Of a DNA stretch of 64,000 nucleotides, positions 34,950 to 43,885 are shown piece after piece. Source of the DNA: Rhizobium sp. Root1203 (GTDB lineage Bacteria > Pseudomonadota > Alphaproteobacteria > Rhizobiales > Rhizobiaceae); contig NZ_LMCW01000034.1 of NCBI RefSeq assembly GCF_001424945.1, positions 27,324 through 91,323 on the forward strand, written 5' to 3'. The notes beneath the pieces are model-generated. The model saw only the letters and a list, made by a program, of their open reading frames with translations, ran no database searches and was not told the origin of the DNA. Numbering within the stretch: position 1 is the first letter of the stretch; the number at the start of each line of letters is the position of its first letter. Both the position numbers and the translations under genes were made by a program.

Positions 34950-35129
34950 ATGTCGATTGAGAGTCACACAAAAGCGCCTGGCGCAAATGTCCACATCGAA
35001 CATCTGTGCTGCATTGAGGGGTGCGACAAGTGGGGAGGCTTCGGCTTCGCTTCGGCGACCACGGGGGAGACGCTCTGGTGGTGCTGGGAGCATTATCCGC
35101 ACAAGCCGGCGAAAAGAAAAGCTGGCTGA
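34950..35129 (+). CDS. Small Cys-rich putative zinc-binding protein (59 residues)
   Basis: A 59-residue frame from ATG 34950 to TGA 35127-35129. It reads IEHLCCIEGCDKWGGFGFASATTG followed by LWWCWEHYPHKPAKRK, with a CC-x4-C cluster, a later C-x2-H and a basic tail, the layout of a small zinc ribbon. The pattern GC-x2-WG-x-FG ... WxCxEH resembles short hypothetical proteins I know from rhizobia. The ribosome site is weak (GGAAAG somewhat far upstream). Function unknown; a nucleic-acid or metal-binding role is only inference. Confidence 0.65.
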   Translation: MSIESHTKAPGANVHIEHLCCIEGCDKWGGFGFASATTGETLWWCWEHYPHKPAKRKAG

Positions 35130-35330
35130 TCCCCGATCAGGAAATGGGTCCGTCGCGCGGTGCTGGCACACGTCACGGCGAGGGGAACCAACCTTCTCGA
35201 CATGGGTTTTCCTTCTAAGGAGAACCAAATGTTCGTCACGGTCTTTCAATACGAGGCAGGATCCTTTGCCAGAGTCGACGACGGCTCGGCTGCGAACGGT
35301 GCGCGGCTCTCCTTGAAGAGGAGATTTCTG

Positions 35331-35585
35331 ATGGCCGAACGCAAAAACTACCTCGATACCGACGAGATGCCAGGGGACGACCTCCTGCCGCCGCCATCTA
35401 TCGATACCGACCCGGGAGAAGACGAGCATTCAGAGCCCGGCATCGATGAGCGGAGTAAGCGCCCGAAGAGTGATGCAAAAGCTCGCGAAGGCGTTGAGGG
35501 CGTGCCGGATCTGGATCTGCCGGAGAGTGCCCACCCGGACGATCTACTGCCCCCGGTCGTCACGAGCCCGACTGAGGGTACGTGA
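35331..35585 (+). CDS. Small acidic hypothetical protein
   Basis: An 84-residue acidic, proline-rich protein starting at 35331 with GAGGAG upstream. It has two similar segments, MPGDDLLPPPSID and HPDDLLPPVVTSP, an internal repeat of the DDLLPP type, and looks disordered. Its stop overlaps the start of the next gene by one base (TGATG), so the pair is translationally coupled. No family recognised. Confidence 0.6.
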   Translation: MAERKNYLDTDEMPGDDLLPPPSIDTDPGEDEHSEPGIDERSKRPKSDAKAREGVEGVPDLDLPESAHPDDLLPPVVTSPTEGT

Positions 35586-35836
35586 TGCATACGAAGAAAT
35601 GGAGCAGGCCGATCTCGTATGCGTCTCCGCAAACAGGCGAGTTCAAAACAATTGGAAGCGCTAACGAAGCTATCGCGGTCCTGCGTGAGAAATGGCCTGT
35701 CGCCAAAGGAAGACACCTCCAGGACGCTCAAAAAATATGCCTCGAAGTTCTTGAGGGAAAGCGACCGCCCGCTGAAGCAAGGCGAGCATTCATTGCTGCA
35801 GCGGTGGAAGCCAATCTCTTCGTCAAGGAGAAATAG
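35585..35836 (+). CDS. DUF982 small protein, second copy
   Basis: An 83-residue protein with the DUF982 pattern: SPQTGEFKTIGSANEAIAVLREKWPVAKG, then GKRPPAEARRAFIAAAVEANLFV. It starts at ATG 35585 inside the TGA of the preceding acidic gene. It is a distant relative of 34537-34821. Function unknown. Confidence 0.7.
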   Translation: MHTKKWSRPISYASPQTGEFKTIGSANEAIAVLREKWPVAKGRHLQDAQKICLEVLEGKRPPAEARRAFIAAAVEANLFVKEK

Positions 35837-36273
35837 CATGCCACCTCGAGCCACAGGTGATGAATGGTTAAATCCCCTCCCCTCAGAAATGAATTGAATC
35901 CACAATCGGCACAGAGGGCGAGTTTATCAGTCGCACCTGCCACACCACCCAGCAAGCGGGTCCGCACTAGGCGGTTCGAGAAGTTGAGTTACGAGAGCCG
36001 GGGTAGGCCCCCTGATCAAACCCTGACAGGGTCAGTACGACATTGAGGAGAATGCCGCTATCGCGCCACCACCCTTTGGTCACAACAGCTTCGCGGTTAC
36101 ATGCCCGCTCGCGCTGGAAGCTCCGGTTCCTGTTCATCAGCCCGCAGTTTCGATCCACGCTTCCTCCCCACGGTCAGTCACCCTTCCGCGGTTGCGCTTC
36201 ACTTCGTTCGCAGTGACCAGCTTACGGTGGGACTTGCGCCCACAAGACCGCGCCCATGGCGGACGCACATATG
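35837..36273. other. Gene-free interval, possible repeat or element remnant
   Basis: No open frame with coding character. The part from about 36005 to 36270 (beginning near CCCTGACAGGG and running past CTTCCTCCCCACGG to the ACTTGCGCCCACAAG block) reminds me of intergenic sequences that recur in proteobacterial genomes, but I cannot name the element. Treated as unexplained. Confidence 0.3.
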
Positions 36274-36301
36274 AAAAGCGGCGACCAGACGGTCGCCGCT
36301 T
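36274..36301 (-). terminator. Rho-independent terminator of the DUF992 gene
   Basis: AAGCGGCGACC (36276-36286) and GGTCGCCGCTT (36291-36301) form a perfect 11-bp stem with an AGAC loop, followed on the minus strand by TTTT. It sits directly after the DUF992 stop. Confidence 0.85.
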
Positions 36302-36308
36302 TGACAGG

Positions 36309-36824
36309 TTAACGCACGCGCTGAAGCTGCAGACGAGACACGCCTGCCGCGATGTTCAGGCCGGTGCCCGCTTCGGTGCTGAGGGGCTGCAGGGCGAAGT
36401 TCTTGCTGTTGCCACCCACCAGCGCGTTTGCTCCAAGTCCAACGCCGACCGAGGCAGCGGCAGAAGCACCGACATAGGTGCCGGCAAGAGCGCCGTCACC
36501 GACGCGGGTGGGTGCGTTATTCAGGACCACCCAGCTCAGATAGGTCTTGCCTGTAACGCCGACGTCAACTCCGAGTTTGCCGATCTTGCCAGCATAGCGC
36601 TCGATCCTTCCGGACCGCTGCTTGAAGGTGCAATCTACCGACTTGCTCGAACCGATGATGAGCCCGACGCCCCCGGCGACCTCACAGGACAATGTCCCAA
36701 GACGCTGCCTGGGTTCAGCGACGACCTGGGTGGAACGCATGCTCTGCTTATGGGTGGTGGCAGCGTTGGCAACCGGGATCACGGCGACAGAGAGGGCCGC
36801 AGCCAGGAGAAAAATCTTGTTCAT
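36309..36824 (-). CDS. DUF992 exported protein
   Basis: A 171-residue protein starting at 36824 (AAAGGAAA upstream) with a Sec signal peptide (MNKIFLLAAALSVAVIPVANAA). The mature domain has the DUF992 pattern: LGTLSCEVAGGVGLIIGSSKSVDCTF, with two Cys probably forming a disulfide, then GKTYLSWVVLNNAP and a glycine-rich C-terminal part. Found widely in Rhizobiales. Function unknown, probably periplasmic. Confidence 0.85.
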   Translation of the reverse strand: MNKIFLLAAALSVAVIPVANAATTHKQSMRSTQVVAEPRQRLGTLSCEVAGGVGLIIGSSKSVDCTFKQRSGRIERYAGKIGKLGVDVGVTGKTYLSWVVLNNAPTRVGDGALAGTYVGASAAASVGVGLGANALVGGNSKNFALQPLSTEAGTGLNIAAGVSRLQLQRVR

Positions 36825-37051
36825 GGAGTTTCCTTTTTTTAGTTCGGGGCTGATCTTTAACGCGCCCAAAGCCAGTTCGTTCATTCCGGAGAGCCACGCG
36901 GCCGCTGGGTGGCGCCAACCTGACCGCAAAAGGCGTATACGTCCGAACGGGACCCGCCTGAAAACTTGGGTCCACTGAATGTGAAGCTTTGCGACCGCCC
37001 TCGGGACCGCGCGAGCGCGCTTTGGAAGTCATGCATTTCCCGCAATCGAAA

Positions 37052-37070
37052 GCCCGCCGGCAAAGCGGGC
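37052..37070 (-). terminator. Hairpin downstream of the CsbD gene
   Basis: GCCCGC (37052-37057) pairs with GCGGGC (37065-37070). On the minus strand it is followed by TTTC. About 58 bases after the CsbD stop. Confidence 0.5.
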
Positions 37071-37127
37071 CTCCATTCGTTTTAACAATCCGGTGCGGAG
37101 ATAGCGTCCGTCAAGGACGTTCAACAG

Positions 37128-37334
37128 TTAGTGCCAGGTCTGCCTGCCGTACCAGTCGTCAATATCTGTTCTGGCCCGGTCTCTCTCCAAGCCATAGCGC
37201 TCCTGGATCTTGCCTTCCAGTTGTTCGCGCTTGCCGTTGATCTGGTCAAGGTCGTCATCGGTGAGTTTGCCCCACTGCTCCTTGACCTTGCCCTTCATCT
37301 GCTTCCAGTTCCCTTCAACGCGATTCCAGTCCAT
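37128..37334 (-). CDS. CsbD-family stress protein
   Basis: A 68-residue protein starting MDWNRVEGNWKQMKGKVKEQWGKLTDDDL, the classic CsbD motif, then a C-terminal QLEGKIQERYGLERD. The start at 37334 follows GGAG. CsbD-type proteins accumulate in general stress and stationary phase in many bacteria; the molecular role is unknown. Confidence 0.92.
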   Translation of the reverse strand: MDWNRVEGNWKQMKGKVKEQWGKLTDDDLDQINGKREQLEGKIQERYGLERDRARTDIDDWYGRQTWH

Positions 37335-37481
37335 TGGTTTTGCTCCTTTATTCGCTGCCATACGAGAATAACGACTGGAGAAGACCGGAGTTCCGAACAT
37401 AAATCTGGCAGCGTCGATGGAACCAATTCGCGTGTGTCGCTTCGCAAATTCGTCGCCTCGACCACGCTGGTCGGGACCGTC

Positions 37482-40400
37482 TTATCGATGCTGCAGCCTC
37501 CAGGTGCGAATTTCAAACGGCATGATCTCGGCCGGACCTTGTCTCTGCATGGGCTCTTCGAGAATGTTCAGAGGATCCGAGAGCGTCCAGCCGTCCGGTC
37601 CCTTAAGGACCAGGTCGCCCCGACGTCCCGCGGGTTCGTAGAGACGCGCGACCAGGCCATTGCCCTCCTCCGCAGGTTTCAGACCGGAAAGCGCGACAGG
37701 AACACCTTCAACGACAATCGGCTGGACTGAGCCCGGAGCGAGCCCCGTTGCCTCACTGCAGACGAGCGGCTGGTTGAGATCGATTGCCTCACCGAGAACC
37801 CCTCCCTCGTGCCACGTGCCTTCATGCGGCATCAGGGCGTAGGTGAAACTCTGCTCGCCTTCGTCGGCCAGAGGATCCGGATAAATAGGTGCACGCACCA
37901 GGCTCATGCCAATCTCGTTGCCGCGAGCGCTGTGTCCGTATTTCGCGTTGTTCAGCAGTGCGACACCGAAACCGGGCTCACTCAGATCGACGAAGCGATG
38001 AGCCACCGCCTCAAACATCGCCTGGTCCCACGATGTGTTCGTGTGCGTCGTCCGCTCGATTACCCCAAAGGCGCATTCGAACGTGGCTGTCCGAGACTTC
38101 ACGGCAACTGGATTGAGAGTGCGGAGCATTGTGCGTCGGTCATGCCAGTCGATTGTCGTCTCGATGTCGAGGCGCCTGGCATTGGCGGTCAGTACATAGG
38201 TCTGGGTCACGCTCGAGTCTCGGTAGCGGTAGGTCACGCGGATTGCCGCGCGATGAAGCCCACTTTCGACGAGCGCTATGCTTTCAGGCCTGTCCAAACG
38301 AATGCCTTTCTCGGCATAGTCGGCGTCGACATCCCAGGCGTCCCAGTTGCGCGGTTTGTCGATTGGATACACCCAGAGCTGGTTTGCCGAGCCGTCCAGC
38401 GCTTCGCGGCCGGTGGCCTTGTGAACCAGACTGGATACTGCGCCATCCTTGCCGATTTCCACCGAAAGATAGGCGTTCTCAAGAGAATACGCTCCCGCTT
38501 TCAATTCGCTTGCGGGCCGGAGCGTGGCGCGGTCGAAAACCGCAACCGAAAGCGGCGCGACCGTATCCCCCGTCGAGAGCACTGTGCCATCCGCCAGCTT
38601 GACGTTTAGCGGCTGGCCGCAAAGCGACGGATTCACGGCTACCACGGCATTGGCGATGCTCCCCCTGGAAAGCTTCGATATCAGCGCTGCCAAGGCCCTG
38701 TCCTGTTCGGCCCCGGCGTTTTCGAGCACGCCTCCAAGCTCCCGCTCGGCGTCCACATAAACCTCGCGGATACTGGAGCCCGGCAGGATGTCATGGAACT
38801 CGTTCTTCAGGACGATGCGCCAATCCGCCTCAAGGCTCCGTGGCGCATCGCCACCGATCAGATGGGCCAGAGAAGCGAGCGTTTCCGCGGTGATCAACCC
38901 GCGCTCTGCCTGGCGATGCATTCGCTTGACGCCGCTCTGCGTGGTCAACGTCGCACGGTGCAGTTCGAGATAGATTTCGCCGTCCCACACAGGCAGGTCC
39001 TTCTCGGCAGCCGTCCTATGCGCGGTTTCATAATACGTCTTGACGGTGCCCCAGCGCGCCTGCGGAATGGCCGGGAAGTCGCGAAGCTGCACTTCGCGCT
39101 CGACCATCTCCGGTGTCACGCCCCCGCCGCCATCACCGTACCCAACCGCAAGCAGCGATGTCTGGTGTTGCGTCTTTCCGCGGAAATTCTTCCAGGTCGG
39201 CACGAAGCAATCCGGCCGCACGAAGCCGTTGTAGCCCTGCATCGGATTGTCGAATGTGTGGGTCAGAACCTTGCTGCCGTCGAGACCCTTCCACCAGAAG
39301 AGATCCGACGGAAAGCGGTTCGTCTCGCTCCAATTCACCTTGATGGTAAAGAAGCTGTCGATACCACCGAGACGGAGGATCTGCGGAAGTGCTCCGGAAA
39401 ACCCGAAGCAATCCGGCAGCCAGCAAACGGTATGTCGCGTGCCGAACATCTTCTCGAAGTAGCGCTGACCGTAGAGCACCTGGCGGGCGAGGCTCTCGCC
39501 GGTCGGCATATTGGTGTCGGGCTCGACCCACATGCCACCGACCGTTTCCCATCTGCCCTTTTCAACCTGCTTCTTGATGCGCTCCAGAAGCTCGGGATCG
39601 TCTTCCTCCATTTGTGCGTAATAGTGTGCCGTCGACTGGTTGAACCGGAAGTGGTCGGACCGCTCCATCAGGGACAACGCCGTATTGAAGGTGCGCCGCA
39701 TTTTCCGACGTGTCTCGTCGTAAGGCCAGAGCCAGGCGAGGTCGATATGCGCATGGCCTGACAGCATCAATTCGCCATTCGGGGGGAACCGCTTCTGCAA
39801 TTCCCGCAACTGCGCCGTCAGTGTCTCGAAGGCAGCGCCGGCCAATGCGCTCTGCCCGCTTGTCAGGCCAGCGGGGCGTTCCTCAAGCTCTGGCAGCTGC
39901 CAGATTTTCTGCTGATATTCTGCGCCGGATGTGCGGGAGATATACGCCGGCGTGGCCGATGGCCAGTCGAGGCTGCGAAGCGCAGATTCCGCCACCTCCA
40001 ACAGATGCGGAATCACCTCATGGTCGCCCAGGGCTTCGATTGTCTCGGCGACCTGACGCAGGAGGAGGTGCAGGCGGTGCACCGGCAGGTCCAGCCACGC
40101 CAGCCTTGCGCGGTTGAGCTTCGGATAACGATTGGGTTCGCCGAAGGGAAACCGTGCCACGCTGTCGGTCGTGATCGAGAAATCACGGTCTTTTACCTCG
40201 AACTCCTGGTGATAGGGATCCAGACCGAAGGTCTCGGACCGACCGTCCTGATAGGAAAGTGTGATCAGGCTTTCGCCGCCGAGATCCAGCTGAAGACGGA
40301 TATCCTCGAGTGGCCACTCTTCAGGCGCCTGGGCCATCACGGCAAAATGCACAACGCCCTCTTTGCGCGGCCAATCCTCTCGATGGGCGATAGGCTTGCC

Positions 40401-40511
40401 GTTGAAGGTCCAGCCGTCGATCTCGATAGTGTCCCTGTTTCGCCAGTGGGCAAGTTCAGCGGTACGAACCTTAAGGCGATCGAGACGCTGAGAAATTGTC
40501 AAATGCTGCAT
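37482..40511 (-). CDS. Alpha-mannosidase, glycoside hydrolase family 38
   Basis: A 1009-residue GH38 enzyme without signal peptide, so cytoplasmic. Motifs in order are GHAHIDLAWLWPYDETRRK (zinc His and Asp), GGMWVEPDTNMPTGESLARQ, the nucleophile region CWLPDCFGFSGALPQIL, then the middle and C-terminal beta domains of the family. It removes alpha-linked mannose from oligosaccharides. The start at 40511 has AGGAC upstream. It is the last gene of the operon that encodes a CUT1 importer, a ROK regulator, a TIM-barrel isomerase and the ATPase, and lies 128 bases after the ATPase. Mannoside uptake followed by intracellular hydrolysis is the natural reading. Confidence 0.93.
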   Translation of the reverse strand: MQHLTISQRLDRLKVRTAELAHWRNRDTIEIDGWTFNGKPIAHREDWPRKEGVVHFAVMAQAPEEWPLEDIRLQLDLGGESLITLSYQDGRSETFGLDPYHQEFEVKDRDFSITTDSVARFPFGEPNRYPKLNRARLAWLDLPVHRLHLLLRQVAETIEALGDHEVIPHLLEVAESALRSLDWPSATPAYISRTSGAEYQQKIWQLPELEERPAGLTSGQSALAGAAFETLTAQLRELQKRFPPNGELMLSGHAHIDLAWLWPYDETRRKMRRTFNTALSLMERSDHFRFNQSTAHYYAQMEEDDPELLERIKKQVEKGRWETVGGMWVEPDTNMPTGESLARQVLYGQRYFEKMFGTRHTVCWLPDCFGFSGALPQILRLGGIDSFFTIKVNWSETNRFPSDLFWWKGLDGSKVLTHTFDNPMQGYNGFVRPDCFVPTWKNFRGKTQHQTSLLAVGYGDGGGGVTPEMVEREVQLRDFPAIPQARWGTVKTYYETAHRTAAEKDLPVWDGEIYLELHRATLTTQSGVKRMHRQAERGLITAETLASLAHLIGGDAPRSLEADWRIVLKNEFHDILPGSSIREVYVDAERELGGVLENAGAEQDRALAALISKLSRGSIANAVVAVNPSLCGQPLNVKLADGTVLSTGDTVAPLSVAVFDRATLRPASELKAGAYSLENAYLSVEIGKDGAVSSLVHKATGREALDGSANQLWVYPIDKPRNWDAWDVDADYAEKGIRLDRPESIALVESGLHRAAIRVTYRYRDSSVTQTYVLTANARRLDIETTIDWHDRRTMLRTLNPVAVKSRTATFECAFGVIERTTHTNTSWDQAMFEAVAHRFVDLSEPGFGVALLNNAKYGHSARGNEIGMSLVRAPIYPDPLADEGEQSFTYALMPHEGTWHEGGVLGEAIDLNQPLVCSEATGLAPGSVQPIVVEGVPVALSGLKPAEEGNGLVARLYEPAGRRGDLVLKGPDGWTLSDPLNILEEPMQRQGPAEIMPFEIRTWRLQHR

Positions 40512-40639
40512 GACGGGTGTCCTGTCTTTGCATATTGCGGCCATTGACCGTCTCAGCGGTCGTGACCTTCAAGGGTTAGGCGTTGTGCGACGATATCGGA
40601 GGCCACCAACTGGTGCCGGCTGTTGCCGCATCCGCAATG

Positions 40640-41695
40640 TCAGTGGCTGTTTCCCGGCACGATCCGATCACCTTTCTCATCGAAGAGATGAATGGCCGAG
40701 GTGATTGGGGAAACGCGCAGCGTATCCCCGGGATTGAGGCTGATCCTTTCGCGAAACACGCAGGAAAGCGTCTGCTCGCCAAGGCGTGCAATCACGAATG
40801 TTTCAGAACCCGTTGGCTCCAATACGACGATATCGACCTCGATACCTTCAGGATCCAGAAGGAGGTGCTCTGGCCTTATTCCGTATATGTCCGCGTTTGC
40901 CGGCTTGAAACCGGCCGGAAGGACGGCTCCGTGCTCCGTCCGGAAACCATCCGGCGTCATGTGTCCCTTGATGAAATTCATCGCTGGCGAACCGATGAAG
41001 CCGGCAACGAAAAGGTTCTTCGGCCGGTCGTAGAGATCGAGCGGCGATCCCGATTGTTCGATGCGGCCGTCGCGCATGACAACGATCTTGTCTGCCATCG
41101 TCATTGCCTCGATCTGGTCGTGCGTCACATAAATCGTCGTCGTTTTCAGCCGCTGGTGCAGCTCCTTGATTTCGGAGCGCATCTGCACGCGCAACTTCGC
41201 ATCGAGATTGGACAGGGGTTCGTCAAACAGGAAGACCGCCGGGTCGCGCACGATCGCCCTGCCCATCGCGACACGCTGGCGCTGGCCGCCGGACAGCTGC
41301 TTGGGATATCGCTCCAAAAGGCTTTCGAGACCAAGAATGCGAGCCGCCCTGTCGACCCGCGCGGCTATATCGGTCTTGGGCATGCGTTTCAGGCGCAAGG
41401 AAAACCCCATATTCTGGGCGACGGTCATATGCGGATAGAGCGCGTAGTTCTGAAAGACCATGGCAATGTCGCGATCCTTCGGGGCAAGTTCATTGACGAC
41501 ATGCTTGCCGATCCGGATCTCACCGTCGGTTATGCCCTCCAGCCCGGCGATCATCCTTAGGAGGGTAGATTTGCCGCAACCGGAAGGGCCAACCAAAATG
41601 ACGAACTCGCCGTCTCCGATGTCGACCGAGACGCCCTTGATCGCCTTGAAGGCGCCGTAGTTCTTGCGCGCATTGCTAACCGATACATTCGCCAT
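40640..41695 (-). CDS. CUT1 sugar ABC transporter ATPase (UgpC/MalK/MsmK type)
   Basis: A 351-residue single ABC ATPase with Walker A GPSGCGKST, Q-loop NYALYPHMT, signature LSGGQRQRVAMGRAI, Walker B VFLFDEPLSNLD, H-loop VTHDQ, then a C-terminal TOBE/OB regulatory domain (IYGIRPEHLLLDPEG). The start at 41695 has GGGAGA upstream. It is the only CUT1 ATPase in the window although two CUT1 permease pairs are present, so it may energise both this alpha-mannoside system and the ManNAc-linked one, as MsmK-type ATPases do. Confidence 0.93.
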   Translation of the reverse strand: MANVSVSNARKNYGAFKAIKGVSVDIGDGEFVILVGPSGCGKSTLLRMIAGLEGITDGEIRIGKHVVNELAPKDRDIAMVFQNYALYPHMTVAQNMGFSLRLKRMPKTDIAARVDRAARILGLESLLERYPKQLSGGQRQRVAMGRAIVRDPAVFLFDEPLSNLDAKLRVQMRSEIKELHQRLKTTTIYVTHDQIEAMTMADKIVVMRDGRIEQSGSPLDLYDRPKNLFVAGFIGSPAMNFIKGHMTPDGFRTEHGAVLPAGFKPANADIYGIRPEHLLLDPEGIEVDIVVLEPTGSETFVIARLGEQTLSCVFRERISLNPGDTLRVSPITSAIHLFDEKGDRIVPGNSH

Positions 41696-41718
41696 TGCAG
41701 TTCTCCCTGATTGCCCTG

Positions 41719-42573
41719 TCAGATCGCCTTCAGCACGTCGCGCAGATAGGCAAGGCCAAGCCGTTCGCCTTCCTTGCGTGCGTCGAGATCCTTGCCCGGC
41801 CACCCGTAGGCCGCGTCCTCGTGTTCGATCGAAACCGTGCCGTCGAAGCCGTATGAGCTTGCCTGGCGCAGAAATCTCTGCCAGTCGAGCAAGCCCTTGC
41901 CGGGCAATTTGTATTGCCACCATCCCTTTCCGTGATAGCCGACCGCCTGCTGAATCCGAGGGTCGATCGCCGTATCCTTCGCATGCAGGATGGCGATGCG
42001 GTCTTTCACATCCTCCAGCGCCTTGTAAGGATCTATGCCGAGGCGGATCAGATGTGAGGGGTCGAATTCCAGTCCGAAGCGCGGGCTCGCAATACGTTTG
42101 AAGAGCTCCTGCCACCCCTGAGGGGTGGTACCGACAAAATTGTCTTTCGGGCCTGGCCAGTTCTCTATGGCGAAAATCAATCCGTTCGCCTCAGTTTTGG
42201 CAATCAGGCGATTGGCGTAGTCGGCAAAATCGTCGTAGTTGGCCTCGTCGCTCACCGTGTCGTCGCGCCCCGGGAAAATGACGAACACCGGCACCTCGGC
42301 CTCGCCTATCGCATGCGCGAAATCGGCGGTTTTGCGTCGCAATTCCTCCCGCCGGCCGGGCTCTGAATCGAGCTGGTTGCCGAAAAAAGTAATCGACGAG
42401 ACGAACAGACCGCGTTCGCGCGCGATTGCGACGGCGCCAGCCACGCGCTCGGGCGACTTGATATGGCCGCCCACGTCGATCTCGATCGCGTCAAAGCCCT
42501 CAGCGGCAGCGAAATCCGCCACCTCCTCGAAAGGCCGGTCGTTGAAGGTCGACGTATAGAATCCAACTTTCAT
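41719..42573 (-). CDS. Sugar phosphate isomerase/epimerase, TIM-barrel (AP endonuclease 2 family)
   Basis: A 284-residue xylose-isomerase-like barrel. Signs are MKVGFYTSTFNDRPFEEVADFAAAEGFDAIEIDVGG, ENWPGP (metal Glu), GLEFDPSHLIRLGID (Asp/His), LHAKDT and the C-terminal SIEHEDAAYG (Glu). Such proteins isomerise or epimerise sugars, keto-sugars or inositol derivatives with a divalent metal. Located between the ROK regulator and the ATPase, it may work with the divergent Gfo/Idh/MocA dehydrogenase on an oxidised sugar. Substrate unknown. Confidence 0.87.
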   Translation of the reverse strand: MKVGFYTSTFNDRPFEEVADFAAAEGFDAIEIDVGGHIKSPERVAGAVAIARERGLFVSSITFFGNQLDSEPGRREELRRKTADFAHAIGEAEVPVFVIFPGRDDTVSDEANYDDFADYANRLIAKTEANGLIFAIENWPGPKDNFVGTTPQGWQELFKRIASPRFGLEFDPSHLIRLGIDPYKALEDVKDRIAILHAKDTAIDPRIQQAVGYHGKGWWQYKLPGKGLLDWQRFLRQASSYGFDGTVSIEHEDAAYGWPGKDLDARKEGERLGLAYLRDVLKAI

Positions 42574-42606
42574 ATCAGTTTCTCCTCAATCCGGTCGCCG
42601 GCTGGG

Positions 42607-43872
42607 TCAGGCATTCATCCTGTCCATGAATTTGAGCGGTGAGCGGGTGCGTTGTTCGGGATTGGCGGATGCGAGCATCAACGCGGCGGCCATCGGCATG
42701 ACCGCGCCGCCGAGTGCCGAGGCATCCTCCATGAGGGATGCGCGGTGGATCGACGGCAGATCGGGATCCGTGCCTTGAAGATGCTCGTGGGTGTAGCGCA
42801 GCAGTTCGTCGATCATGCGCACCGGAAGCCGGCCGCCGACAAGCACTGCATCGGGATCGACGATCATGCCGATATGCGTCACCGCTTCGGCGACATAGAC
42901 GCTCATTTGCTTCAGCCACCGTGAAACGAGGGCCCTGCCGGTTGCGTCTAGGGCAAGCAGGTCCTGCGGACGGGATGCCCGAACGCCGTTCTTGCCAAGA
43001 TAGTCGTAGAGGAAAAATAGAGAGAATATTTCCCCGAAGAGTTCCACTCTGGTGGCTTCCGGTTTCGCGGGGTCAACGGTGGGAAGCCAGCCGATCTCCC
43101 CACTCAGACCCATGGCACCGCGATGACCGTTGCCGTCCAGGACGAGGCCACCACCCATGCAGGCGTTGATCGCAATGTAGAAGAAACTGCTGCTCTCCGT
43201 GCCAAGGCCGTATTCCAACTCCGCCAATGCCGCGGCATTGGTCTCGTTTTCGATGTAGACCGGATGGTCGGTCAGGCTCTCGAGCGCCGCACGTACGTCG
43301 AATGTGGTCCAGGCCTGATATCCTGGGGGCTTTCCGAGGAACGCGATCTCCCCCAACCAGTCTGGAACCGCCAGGCCGATGCCAGCAAGCCGGGCATCGT
43401 CGATCAGCCGGCTGCGCTGGAAATGCGAAATGGCGTCCGAGGTCAGCTCGATGAACTCATCCGGCAGTATGAACGGTTTCTCGTGGTGGACCCGACCGCG
43501 GACATTGCCGACCGCATCGACCGCCACAATCGTCAGATGGTCACGGTCGATGTTCACGCCAATCGAAAAACAGGCGTCCGGATTGATTTCCAGCTCGATT
43601 GCCGGCTGACCCCTGAGGCCATGACGGCGGCGCGCCTCGATGATGAGGCCCGCATCCAGGAGCCTGTCGACGATACGCGCGATCGCTGGCTTGGTGAAAC
43701 CCGTCTGCCGGGCGACCTCGGCCCTTGAGATCGGCGCCTGACGATGGATGCACCGCAAGACGATGGCACGGTTGTGCTCGCCTGCATCCTCGACATTTGC
43801 CCCTGACAGATCTGCAAAATCATGATTGTCGCGTGGTTGCCGCGTCATTGAAACCTCGTGCCGTTTTTCCAT
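42607..43872 (-). CDS. ROK family transcriptional regulator
   Basis: A 421-residue protein (M1 at 43872, or 43848 if the second ATG with GAGG is used). N-terminal winged helix ISRAEVARQTGFTKPAIARIVDRLLDAG, then a ROK domain with VGINIDRDHLTIVAVD-type phosphate loop (here SIGVNIDRDHLT) and NACMGGGLVLDGNGHRGAMGLSGEIG. It lies inside the alpha-mannoside operon, between permease and isomerase, and probably represses it. The CxCGxxGC zinc motif of glucokinases is absent, as in many regulators. Confidence 0.87.
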   Translation of the reverse strand: MEKRHEVSMTRQPRDNHDFADLSGANVEDAGEHNRAIVLRCIHRQAPISRAEVARQTGFTKPAIARIVDRLLDAGLIIEARRRHGLRGQPAIELEINPDACFSIGVNIDRDHLTIVAVDAVGNVRGRVHHEKPFILPDEFIELTSDAISHFQRSRLIDDARLAGIGLAVPDWLGEIAFLGKPPGYQAWTTFDVRAALESLTDHPVYIENETNAAALAELEYGLGTESSSFFYIAINACMGGGLVLDGNGHRGAMGLSGEIGWLPTVDPAKPEATRVELFGEIFSLFFLYDYLGKNGVRASRPQDLLALDATGRALVSRWLKQMSVYVAEAVTHIGMIVDPDAVLVGGRLPVRMIDELLRYTHEHLQGTDPDLPSIHRASLMEDASALGGAVMPMAAALMLASANPEQRTRSPLKFMDRMNA

Positions 43873-43885
43873 CCTGTCCTCAATG

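Noticed and set aside
34858..35316. 152-residue plus-strand frame over the Cys-rich small gene
   Set aside because: Arg/Ser-rich composition typical of a wrong frame; the 59-residue frame has the coherent Cys/His pattern.
35160..35330. N-terminal extension of the acidic protein at 35331
   Set aside because: The upstream part lacks coding character and a GAGGAG site directly precedes ATG 35331.
36000..36270. Group II intron or IS end
   Set aside because: No reverse transcriptase, transposase, terminal repeats or intron domain V could be recognised; left as an unexplained interval.
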